From an uncultured Clostridia bacterium (GTDB lineage Bacteria; Bacillota; Clostridia; Christensenellales; QALW01), in the NCBI GenBank assembly GCA_900550765.1, contig URTC01000082.1:1-7118 (forward strand): DNA of 7,118 nucleotides, read 5' to 3'. Shown piece after piece: positions 1 to 5,840 of this stretch; the first letter of the stretch is position 1; every line of letters begins with the position of its first letter. Under the pieces are notes generated by a model, which saw nothing but the letters and a program-made list of their open reading frames with translations, ran no database searches and was not told the DNA's origin. The translations under genes were made by a program, and so were the position numbers.

Positions 1-785
1 TAAATCAGATTGCTCCTGTAACGCTTGGTAGCATATTCTATAGCAATATTAGCCCAACCGCCCAATACTTTCTGGCAGCTGGCCGCCTGCTCCCGCGCCG
101 AACCGTCCCCGGGCATATTGGCAAACACGGCACTTCCGAATACGCAATCCGTAATCTCCACACCGTCAAGTGCGTTCAAGCTTGCAAATAATTGTTCCCG
201 CGCAGCACTGTTTTCACTTTCTGCCACCGCATCGGCACAAGCCACATATTCCGGATCCTTGCGCGAAAGCGTAAAGCGGGATAACTTATAGGGATTCGAA
301 CGCAGCGTACTGGTCTCTCCCGAGGGAATCAATTCATCCGTCGTCGTTACATCATCCCGGATCACACTGCATAGACGCACCAATACTTGCTGCGGCATAG
401 TCTTAAGCGCCGGCCAATCTGCAATATTAGGACCTAAAATCAGCTCTGTTTCCGGAAGGGGATGGTTTCTGCCGTCGTACACGCGCTTTTTATAGATATC
501 ACTGTGATAAGTATATTCATAAGGCGTGTACTCTATATCCAATTCATCTGCACCCGTCAAAACACCGCCGTTAGCCGCCGTAGCTGCAATACTGCGGGCA
601 TCCATCAGGGCTACGAGCGAAAGCTGACCGTCTCCGGGTTTGCTTCCTTCACGGTTAGGAAAATTTCTTGTAGTATGGCGGATACTGAACGCATTATTTG
701 CCGGCACATCACCCGCGCCGAAGCTTGGTCCGCAGAAAGCTGTTTTTATAACGGCACCTGCCTCCATTAAATCGCTGATAATTCC
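1..785 (-). pseudogene. C-terminal part of the interrupted hydratase (partial at window start)
   Basis: This stretch follows the second TAA and stays open to position 1, but is too lacking in an upstream start to have its own reading frame call; the first in-frame ATG is at 767 without a clear ribosome binding site. It encodes [20 protein letters not shown], then [29 protein letters not shown] and [16 protein letters not shown], completing the cluster and active-site region. After a linker comes the swivel domain with [18 protein letters not shown] and [20 protein letters not shown], and the tail [10 protein letters not shown] near the window edge. Conservation is strong, which argues the gene was recently functional. 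Confidence 0.75.
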
Positions 786-1631
786 TTATTGCACTAGGTC
801 AAGATACACGCTTTGACTGGCCGGATATACACTCAAGGAAAACGCACCGTTACCGGTACTGCCGCCCTTTAAAATATCATCGGCAGCGGTGATGTTCTCA
901 AAGATTCCGCCTGCACAGCCGGCAATGACCCCCTGGTCCACATGAAAGCCCTCCGCATCCAGCTTTTGCGAAACACAGCAGGAGCATTGGGGATACTGCC
1001 GCTTAATCTCTTCATCCAAGTCAGCTAAAATTTTCTTGGCATTGGCTTTAAACTCTCTTATAGTATAGGCATTGCTCGGATGGAACGGCAGGGCGATCAT
1101 CGGTTCAATCTGACCAAGATCGATTTCTATCAGCCCATCATATTCTGCTATCTCGGCAGGCTGAAGACATGTATAGTCTTCCTCTCTTTGATGGGTTTTA
1201 TAATAATTCTGTACTTTTTCGTCCGTTTTCCATATAGAACTCAAACAGGTCGTTTCCGTGGTCATCACATCGATACCGCAGCGGAAGTCCACACTCAAGC
1301 CATCCACACCAGGACCTATAAACTCCAACACTTTGTTTTTCACAGCGCCGGAGGCAAAAACTTCTTTGCATAAGGCAATAGCAACATCATGAGGCCCTAC
1401 GCCGCGCCGCGGAGTTCCTTTTAAATAAACCGCAATCACCTGGGGATAATCAATATCATATGTACGCTCCAGCAGCTGCTTTACCAACTCCGGTCCGCCT
1501 TCGCCGATGGCCATCGTTCCCAGTGCGCCGTAACGGGTATGGCTGTCGGAGCCTAAAATCATCCGGCCGCAGGCCGCAAGTTCTTCCCGTGCATAAGAAT
1601 GAATCACCGCAAGATGCGGCGGAATATACAT
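786..1631 (-). CDS. Middle fragment of the interrupted hydratase (up to 281 aa)
   Basis: The stretch between the two TAA codons is open from 1676, and its first in-frame ATG is at 1631, 45 nt after the first stop. There is no convincing ribosome binding site there, so expression would need reinitiation or readthrough. It carries SDSHTRYGALGTMAIGEGG (substrate/cluster site), RRGVGPHDVA, FIGPGVDGLSVDFR, and VIAGCAGGIFENI with the first cluster cysteine at 915-917. It contains only one of the three expected cluster ligands, so it is unlikely to work as a separate enzyme. Confidence 0.5.
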   Translation of the reverse strand: MYIPPHLAVIHSYAREELAACGRMILGSDSHTRYGALGTMAIGEGGPELVKQLLERTYDIDYPQVIAVYLKGTPRRGVGPHDVAIALCKEVFASGAVKNKVLEFIGPGVDGLSVDFRCGIDVMTTETTCLSSIWKTDEKVQNYYKTHQREEDYTCLQPAEIAEYDGLIEIDLGQIEPMIALPFHPSNAYTIREFKANAKKILADLDEEIKRQYPQCSCCVSQKLDAEGFHVDQGVIAGCAGGIFENITAADDILKGGSTGNGAFSLSVYPASQSVYLDLVQ

Positions 1632-1676
1632 TCCTCCGTATTTTTTTGCTGCCGAAAGTCCAAAAAGATGATCATC

Positions 1677-1967
1677 TTAATTCAAAGTACCGCCTACTGC
1701 GCACAAACTATTATGACAATTGGTCAATGCATAGGGCACCGGAAATTTTTTCAGTCCGCTGGCCCGGGCCGTTTGAATAATTCCCACATATGTAATATCA
1801 TGAGAAACCAGGGCGTCAAACCGTATTTTCAATTTTTTCATATCTGCACCGATATTATGCGCCTTTAAGATGCCGTAGCTGATTGTCCCCTCCTTAGCGC
1901 CGGTCTGGCTGCCCTTTAAAATTTCCGTCCCATTTTTTATCAAAGTCTTTTCAAGTACTACCCGCAT
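1677..1967 (-). CDS. N-terminal fragment of the interrupted hydratase (96 aa)
   Basis: This is the only part of the hydratase that would be made by normal initiation, using AGGAG before the ATG. It spans the start of aconitase domain 1, with [30 protein letters not shown] and [17 protein letters not shown], and ends at TAA exactly where the downstream frame resumes with DDHLFGLSAAKKYGG. Intact relatives, as I remember them, have Glu at this position (GAA to TAA is a single change). On its own it lacks all cluster ligands and should be inactive. Confidence 0.6.
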   Translation of the reverse strand: MRVVLEKTLIKNGTEILKGSQTGAKEGTISYGILKAHNIGADMKKLKIRFDALVSHDITYVGIIQTARASGLKKFPVPYALTNCHNSLCAVGGTLN

Positions 1968-1982
1968 GATTCTTCTCCTAAT

Positions 1983-3491
1983 TTAAAGTATAACAAGATT
2001 TTTTCCATAAGCCCGTTTAAACATATCACCGCAAGTATGGGCATCCTTAATTTCCAGTGAAGCATCTGTGGTAGCCTGCGTTTTCATAATAACCGAATCT
2101 CCCAAAATATCGCAAGAAACCGATTCCACCACATTCGCCATGGCTCTGTCAAAGCTCTCGGCAATACGAACAAGTACCGCAAGCTTATAAATAATAGCAA
2201 CATCATCAGCAGTAATCATATCCGAATACCGCTGGCATTCTTTCTTAACATCATCCTTGCGGTGCGCCAAGGCTACAAAGGCACTCATCAAATGTTCCCG
2301 ATGGCTGAGACCGTAAATATTAGAATTTAATATCAGGTAAAAGCTGTGTTTGTGATGGTCGTGATATTTGATCGTCGTTCCGATATCATGCAGCGTAGCT
2401 GCCGTTTTAATAATACGCATATAGGAATTCGGAAGCTTATGCAGCTGCCGCAGCTGTTCAAACATCAACAGCGAAAGCTTGGCCACATTGTTGGCATGCG
2501 CAATATTTTCCTGAAACAACCCCAAAACATTGGCAAGAGAATAATCCAATACATGCTGTACCGGTTTAACAGCCAGCTGAGGATCGATCTGCTGGAACAT
2601 GATGCCTTCCCGAAGACCGCTGCAGCTAATAAAGATATCTGTACAGCCGATATAATTGACCGTTGTTTTAATGGCAGAAAAAGCAGCTAAAAAGATATCT
2701 GCCCGCTCATTGGAGAGTCCCTTAATCTTCATGCGCCGGTCAAGGTCTAATCGACACATATTTTCATACAGAGCATCAATCTCCTTTGCCCGTATGTTGT
2801 AATTATGAAGCGTACCGATATCCCGCTTGCTTTTCATACGCATAATTTTGCCCAAATTCCGGAAAGAACCGCCCACACCGATCAGCGGAAGCCCCTGTAC
2901 GGTGGAAAGCCACGGAACCTCCTCCAGCTGCTGACGATAAAAATCTTCAATGGCATCGATCTGCTCCTGCTTTACTTTATCCGCCAGGCCGAACAGCTCA
3001 GTAAGAGTCACCGTACCAAAAGGCAGGCAAGCAAGGTTTTTAATGCTGCGCTTTTCAAAGTGTACCAGCTGTGTAGTTCCGCCGCCGATATCCATAATCA
3101 CACCGCTGTCAATATCCATGGTATTGATAACCCCCTGATACACAAGGGTGGCTTCCTTTTCTCCTGAAAGCACCTCCAGCTCGATCTGCGTCGTAGCATA
3201 TACTTCATCCAAATAACTGCGCTGATTGGCCGCACGGTTCACGGCTGCCGTACAGCAGGCATAGATCTCATCCACATCGTTTGCCGCACAAAGACGCTTA
3301 AACATATTGATGGTTTTGATCAGCTGCTGAATACGGCGCGGCTTAATAATATTATCATGCCCCATATCCGAAATCAACCGTACCGGTTCTTTCAGCTGGT
3401 CGGCAATTCGATAGCTTCCATTGTCATAGATATAAACAAGAATCAAACGCGCATTATTTGATCCTACATCCATAATAGCTATTTTCCTCAT
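1983..3491 (-). CDS. Ppx/GppA family phosphatase with C-terminal HD-type domain
   Basis: This 502-residue cytoplasmic protein belongs to the exopolyphosphatase/guanosine pentaphosphatase family, which removes terminal phosphate from polyphosphate and/or converts pppGpp to ppGpp. The N-terminal actin-like ATPase fold shows IMDVGSNNARL (6-16, phosphate loop; Asn13 stands where Ser is more common), CCTAAVNRA (79-87), LSGEKEA (108-114, with the probable catalytic Glu111), DIGGGTTQL (134-142), LPFGTVTLTE (156-165) and GVGGSFRNL (205-213). SNERADIF (260-267) and GLREGI (292-297) close this half. Residues about 315-502 contain an HD-like helical region with LHDIG (368-372) and DHHKHS (378-383), as in Ppx proteins of the longer type. 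GGAGGAG lies 6-7 nt before the ATG. No ppk is adjacent, so polyphosphate versus pppGpp preference is undecided. The hydratase begins 15 nt downstream, so both probably share a transcript. Confidence 0.9.
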   Translation of the reverse strand: MRKIAIMDVGSNNARLILVYIYDNGSYRIADQLKEPVRLISDMGHDNIIKPRRIQQLIKTINMFKRLCAANDVDEIYACCTAAVNRAANQRSYLDEVYATTQIELEVLSGEKEATLVYQGVINTMDIDSGVIMDIGGGTTQLVHFEKRSIKNLACLPFGTVTLTELFGLADKVKQEQIDAIEDFYRQQLEEVPWLSTVQGLPLIGVGGSFRNLGKIMRMKSKRDIGTLHNYNIRAKEIDALYENMCRLDLDRRMKIKGLSNERADIFLAAFSAIKTTVNYIGCTDIFISCSGLREGIMFQQIDPQLAVKPVQHVLDYSLANVLGLFQENIAHANNVAKLSLLMFEQLRQLHKLPNSYMRIIKTAATLHDIGTTIKYHDHHKHSFYLILNSNIYGLSHREHLMSAFVALAHRKDDVKKECQRYSDMITADDVAIIYKLAVLVRIAESFDRAMANVVESVSCDILGDSVIMKTQATTDASLEIKDAHTCGDMFKRAYGKNLVIL

Positions 3492-3553
3492 AAAAATCTC
3501 CTCCGAAAGTAAAATATAATATAAACTAAATTAACTAAACATAGATTTATAGT

Positions 3554-3589
3554 ATTATATAATATCTGCAGCCAAAAATCCAGAGGCAA
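3554..3589 (-). promoter_or_regulatory. Possible promoter for the ppx/gppA-hydratase unit
   Basis: On the minus strand a TTGCCT (3584-3589) could act as a -35 box, with TATTAT (3559-3564, 19-nt spacing) as -10; a perfect TATAAT follows at 3554-3559 but at a less suitable distance. The surrounding 142-bp spacer (3492-3633) is very AT-rich, so such matches are expected by chance. Position is right for a promoter about 60 nt ahead of the gene. Confidence 0.3.
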
Positions 3590-3602
3590 TTCTGTTTTTT
3601 TG

Positions 3603-3625
3603 ATAAAATTTACAGAAAATTTTAT
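3603..3625. repeat. Perfect 9-bp AT-only inverted repeat
   Basis: ATAAAATTT (3603-3611) and AAATTTTAT (3617-3625) form a perfect inverted repeat around the 5-nt loop ACAGA. It lies 8 nt after the TSUP stop and upstream of the ppx/gppA gene. In minus-strand RNA the stem is followed by an A-run, not a U-run, so it is not a typical terminator in that direction. It could be a weak processing or stability hairpin, or a protein-binding site. Confidence 0.4.
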
Positions 3626-3633
3626 ATATTATT

Positions 3634-4026
3634 TTATTTTCTATTTGCTTTTTTCATCAAAGATTCTTTTTTTCGCTTGCTGACAGCTGAAAAAATCATA
3701 TATATTCCAAAAAAGATTAAAAAGACTCCGTATATTTTTTTTAAAAGAGCGTTCTCGGCATTTCGGCTGAACAAAGCTCCTGCTGTGGCGCCCAACAAGC
3801 CCGCGGGTACAAGCACGGCCGTTTCCTTTGCCCGGATCATCTTATTTTTTAATCCATATATCATAGCGCCCAAAGCTGCGGGAAGATAGGCAATCAGTCC
3901 CACATACTGTGCATCGCTTTGCGCCATATGCAGAAATCCGGTAAGGCACGGAATCAAAAGTGCGCCGCCGCCCAACCCCAAGCCTGCCAGCAAAAAAGAA
4001 AACAATCCGATAAAAAAAGCAATCAT
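3634..4026 (-). CDS. Half-length TauE/SafE (TSUP) membrane protein, second of pair
   Basis: This 130-residue protein is the second four-helix TSUP repeat. Predicted membrane segments are about 2-24, 42-62, 68-88 and 95-117, followed by a strongly basic tail (KRKKESLMKKANRK), which by the positive-inside rule should be cytoplasmic. Helix 1 contains FLLAGLGLGGGALLIPCL, mirroring the Gly-rich motif of the partner. The start at 4026 is chosen because its ATG overlaps the partner's TGA in an ATGA arrangement and the sequence becomes hydrophobic immediately. The longer frame, open to an ATG at 4146, would add 40 basic, Cys-rich residues that are out-of-frame readings of the partner and unlike the family. 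It most likely forms a heteromer with the upstream half. Substrate is unknown. Confidence 0.8.
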   Translation of the reverse strand: MIAFFIGLFSFLLAGLGLGGGALLIPCLTGFLHMAQSDAQYVGLIAYLPAALGAMIYGLKNKMIRAKETAVLVPAGLLGATAGALFSRNAENALLKKIYGVFLIFFGIYMIFSAVSKRKKESLMKKANRK

Positions 4027-4364
4027 AACAAAGACCTGATTCCCGTATAAAGTACAATAAGACCAAAAATAATCTTTATCACGCTTACCGGCGCTTTTTT
4101 TAATAAAAATGCCCCTGCCGCACCGCCCAAAGCAGCGCCGGCACACAAAGGCAGCAGTAACTGCGGTTCAACACTTTTTCTATAGATCACCGCGCTCAAA
4201 AGGGAAAGCGGCAAAATAAAAAGCACTACGGATGCATGTGCTTTCTTCTCATCCTTTAAAGCAGAATACAGCAGAGGAAGTGCAATAACTCCTCCGCCGG
4301 TTCCCAGCAGGCCGTTGGCAAGTCCTGCAGTCAGCGCAGCGGCATGTAATAATATTCCCTTCAT
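4023..4364 (-). CDS. Half-length TauE/SafE (TSUP) membrane protein, first of pair
   Basis: This 113-residue protein has four predicted membrane segments, at roughly 5-27, 40-60, 66-86 and 90-111, and almost no soluble part. The first helix carries GLLGTGGGVIALPLL, the Gly-rich signature of the TauE/SafE/TSUP family, whose members move organic or sulfur-containing anions (sulfite, sulfoacetate and similar) or other small solutes across the cytoplasmic membrane. Family members are usually about 250 residues with two such four-helix repeats; this protein is a single repeat. The second repeat is encoded by the next gene, whose start overlaps this stop by 4 nt (ATGA). The Shine-Dalgarno site GGTGAAG is modest. 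The substrate cannot be inferred. I read the pair as two subunits of one transporter rather than a broken gene, because each half has its own start and hydrophobic repeat and they are translationally coupled. Confidence 0.8.
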   Translation of the reverse strand: MKGILLHAAALTAGLANGLLGTGGGVIALPLLYSALKDEKKAHASVVLFILPLSLLSAVIYRKSVEPQLLLPLCAGAALGGAAGAFLLKKAPVSVIKIIFGLIVLYTGIRSLL

Positions 4365-4374
4365 CTACTTCACC

Positions 4375-4403
4375 AAAAATATAAATCTATATGATATATT
4401 TTT
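4375..4403 (-). repeat. AT-rich imperfect inverted repeat before the TSUP pair
   Basis: Arms AAAAATAT (4375-4382) and ATATTTTT (4396-4403) flank a short inner ATC/GAT pairing (4385-4387 with 4393-4395), leaving a 2-nt bulge and a 5-nt loop. In minus-strand RNA the stem would end in five U residues and be followed directly by the GGTGAAG site of the first TSUP gene. It could be a weak attenuator or terminator, or simply AT-rich spacer. Confidence 0.3.
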
Positions 4404-4414
4404 GCCCGAAGCTG

Positions 4415-4576
4415 CTATTTCATATACCTATTGCAAATAATAAATAATTTTCCCACTACCTGATCCAATTCCTGCAGTTTTTGAGCCGAAAGACTGTTAT
4501 CTTCAAAATATTCCGCTAAAGCATTATAAACATAGGTATAATTGTTCCATAACTCGGTAAAATTTTCATATTCCAT
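4415..4576 (-). CDS. Small hypothetical protein (53 aa)
   Basis: I do not recognise this gene. The encoded protein starts MEYENFTELWNNYTYVYNAL and continues to a short C-terminal tail ending in CNRYMK. It has no signal peptide or membrane segment; it looks mostly helical, acidic in its first half, with four Tyr and two Trp/Phe-type aromatics spaced along the first 25 residues. The ATG at 4576 is preferred over an upstream in-frame ATG at 4609 because AAGGAG lies eight bases before it and the upstream alternative has no clear site and would encode a Lys-rich stretch overlapping that ribosome binding site. It sits between the ispA terminator and the TSUP pair, on the same strand, so it may be the first gene of that small unit. 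The stop is TAG. A good ribosome binding site and a clean frame support it being real, but function is unknown. Confidence 0.6.
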   Translation of the reverse strand: MEYENFTELWNNYTYVYNALAEYFEDNSLSAQKLQELDQVVGKLFIICNRYMK

Positions 4577-4633
4577 TTTATTTTCTCCTTTTTTATCCAA
4601 TTTTACCATTAAAATACATATATTTCCACAATG

Positions 4634-4670
4634 AAAAATACAGGTATTTGTAAAAAATACCCGTATTTTT
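4634..4670 (-). terminator. Candidate intrinsic terminator after ispA
   Basis: The arms AAAAATAC and GTATTTTT (4634-4641 and 4663-4670) enclose a second pair GGTATTT and AAATACC (4643-4649 and 4655-4661) around a 5-nt loop. One position (4642/4662) is an A/C mismatch on the plus strand but a G-U wobble in minus-strand RNA, giving a continuous 16-bp stem only in the sense direction of the operon. The distal arm ends in five U residues. It lies 65 nt after the ispA stop and before the next gene. The stem is AT-rich apart from a few G-C pairs, so efficiency may be moderate. Confidence 0.65.
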
Positions 4671-4735
4671 AAAGAATTTTTATGTTTTTCTGCTTTTTTC
4701 TATATTTTTTAAAATTATATTTAAATAGGAATATT

Positions 4736-5611
4736 TTACTTATTTCTGTTTAAAAGATATTCCGCCAGCTTTACAAAAAACGCAGCACGCTCCCCAAACC
4801 CCTGCAATGCCTCTGCCGCAAATTGCGTATGCTCTTTTGCTTTTTGCCGTGCACCATCAATCCCGTAAAGAGTCACATAGGTCGTTTTATGGTTTGCAGC
4901 ATCGCTGCCGGTATCTTTTCCTAATTCTGCAAAACTGCCTTCTACATCCAACACATCATCGATGATCTGAAAGGTATAGCCAATTTCCCTGCCATAACAG
5001 CTTAGGCTTTCCACTGCTTCCTTTTGTGCACCGGCACAAAAGGCTCCGGCACGCAGAGCGCCTACGATCATTGCCGCGGTTTTCTTTAAATGAATATATT
5101 CCATCGTGGACGCATCGAAAATATTTCCATTTAAATCCACATCTACCCATTGGCCGGCCAGCATTCCCTTTACACCCGCAGCAGAAGCGATGGCTTTTGC
5201 CGCCTGAACAGATGCCTGATCGCGGCAGGCATCAAGCAAAATTTCAAAGGCATAGCTCAAAAGCCCATCTCCGGCAAGAATCGCTTTTGCCTCTCCATAT
5301 TTTTTATGGGATGTAAGTCTTCCGCGGCGGTAATCGTCATTATCCATTGCCGGAAGATCATCATGAATCAGGGAATACGTATGAATAAATTCTATAGCGC
5401 AGGCAAACGGAAGCGCTCGCTCGATAGTCCCGCCGCACAGTTCACAGGCGCCCAGCAGCAATGCCGGCCGCAGCCGTTTTCCTCCGGCCAGCACACTATA
5501 AGCCATCACCTCCTGCAGCTGCGCAGGAATTTCCCGCACACAGAGCAACCGCTTCATCTCTTCTTCAACAATGCGGCTGTAAACCTCCATTTGCTGTTCT
5601 GCTTTAATCAT
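4736..5611 (-). CDS. ispA: Polyprenyl synthetase, farnesyl diphosphate synthase type
   Basis: This 291-residue protein condenses isopentenyl diphosphate with allylic diphosphates to make farnesyl (possibly geranylgeranyl) diphosphate, the precursor for undecaprenyl carrier and quinone chains. Visible motifs are GGKRLRP (43-49, diphosphate binding), the first Asp-rich motif DDLPAMD (84-90), RRGRLT (95-100), LAGDGLL (112-118), GQ (153-154), the lysine-containing HLKKTAAMI (174-182), the second Asp-rich motif DDVLD (218-222), GKDTGSD (231-237) and KTTYV (242-246). All catalytic aspartates are present. The two extra residues in the first motif and Tyr79 five positions before it match bacterial FPP synthases, though exact chain length cannot be proven from sequence. 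The ATG has GAGGAGG upstream, inside xseB. In many Firmicutes dxs follows ispA; here it does not, and a hairpin terminator lies about 65 nt downstream. Confidence 0.95.
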   Translation of the reverse strand: MIKAEQQMEVYSRIVEEEMKRLLCVREIPAQLQEVMAYSVLAGGKRLRPALLLGACELCGGTIERALPFACAIEFIHTYSLIHDDLPAMDNDDYRRGRLTSHKKYGEAKAILAGDGLLSYAFEILLDACRDQASVQAAKAIASAAGVKGMLAGQWVDVDLNGNIFDASTMEYIHLKKTAAMIVGALRAGAFCAGAQKEAVESLSCYGREIGYTFQIIDDVLDVEGSFAELGKDTGSDAANHKTTYVTLYGIDGARQKAKEHTQFAAEALQGFGERAAFFVKLAEYLLNRNK

Positions 5612-5840
5612 TTAAAGCCTCCTCCATCGGTATTTCCTTAATGGTACCTTCTTTTTTCAGCACAGTAATCCTTTGCTGATAGCCTTCAAGGAGCTCCCGG
5701 CAGTGCGCTATTAATTTTACGCCCTGTTCAAAAGTATCAATCGATTTTTCCAAGGAAAGTTTGGAATCTTCCAATTTCGCTGCGGTATCCTCCAATTTTT
5801 TCATTGCTTCCTCCAACGTCATTTCCTCGATCTCTTTCAT
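5604..5840 (-). CDS. xseB: Exodeoxyribonuclease VII small subunit
   Basis: This 78-residue protein is the accessory small subunit of exonuclease VII, which binds the helical extension of XseA. It has the family pattern: MTLEEAMKKLEDTAAKLED, then LSLEKSIDTFEQGVKL, and a long amphipathic, coiled-coil-like helix ending before a short acidic tail. The F-E-x-G-x-x-L core is typical. The first ATG is chosen because GGAGGTG sits five bases upstream of it, inside the end of xseA; the later Met7 lacks such a site. The start overlaps xseA by 4 nt. The 3' end carries GAGGAGG, which serves as the ribosome binding site of ispA, and its TAA stop lies within the first ispA codons (8-nt overlap). Confidence 0.96.
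   Translation of the reverse strand: MKEIEEMTLEEAMKKLEDTAAKLEDSKLSLEKSIDTFEQGVKLIAHCRELLEGYQQRITVLKKEGTIKEIPMEEALND

Larger units (their letters stand above)
1..1967 (-). pseudogene. Aconitase-superfamily hydratase (YbhJ-like), interrupted by two in-frame stops, partial
   Basis: One continuous frame from the ATG at 1967 to the window edge reads as an aconitase-superfamily hydratase; the family dehydrates and rehydrates hydroxy-acids at a 4Fe-4S cluster, but the substrate of this branch is not known to me. The reading is broken only by TAA at codon 97 (1677-1679) and TAA at codon 394 (786-788); homology continues in the same frame on both sides, so these are base substitutions, not frameshifts. 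Visible motifs are DSHT (codons 141-144), a cluster Cys at 351 in AGCAGG, CGPS at 412-415 where aconitases have CGPC, RNFPNRE, and the swivel-domain motif GDGSAREQ with the probable catalytic Ser at codon 623. Spacing 351/412/415 parallels aconitase 358/421/424. AGGAG precedes the ATG, 15 nt after ppx/gppA. Some C-terminal residues lie beyond position 1. Sequencing error or stop suppression is less likely but not excluded. Confidence 0.82.

Noticed and set aside
25..770. Plus-strand open frames at 25-291 and 462-770
   Set aside because: They lie opposite the conserved hydratase reading frame, show no family features and lack ribosome binding sites.
786..1679. TAA as a recoded sense codon explaining the hydratase interruptions
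   Set aside because: TAA ends xseB, ispA, the second TSUP gene and ppx/gppA normally in this window, and none of the other genes carries an internal TAA. Known bacterial recodings involve TGA, not TAA.
1..1967. Natural multi-subunit hydratase, like LeuC/LeuD
   Set aside because: Known splits separate the swivel domain from the three cluster domains. These breaks fall inside domain 1 and within the cluster region, and the downstream pieces lack ribosome binding sites.
2346..3167. Plus-strand open frames opposite ppx/gppA
   Set aside because: Antisense shadows of a clearly conserved gene, with no recognisable domain.
3492..3633. Riboswitch or small RNA in the spacer before ppx/gppA
   Set aside because: The spacer is short and nearly all A/T with one simple hairpin, and no conserved aptamer-like element is visible.
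4027..4146. Longer start for the second TSUP gene (ATG at 4146)
   Set aside because: The extra 40 residues are Cys/Arg/Lys-rich and are an out-of-frame reading of the first TSUP gene. The ATGA overlap at 4026 and immediate hydrophobic helix fit far better.
4577..4609. Longer start for the small hypothetical gene (ATG at 4609)
   Set aside because: The AAGGAG ribosome binding site lies inside this extension and is well placed for the ATG at 4576.
5026..5641. Plus-strand frames opposite ispA, including a 163-residue one
   Set aside because: Opposite a gene with all catalytic motifs intact; composition is unlike a real protein and there is no start signal.
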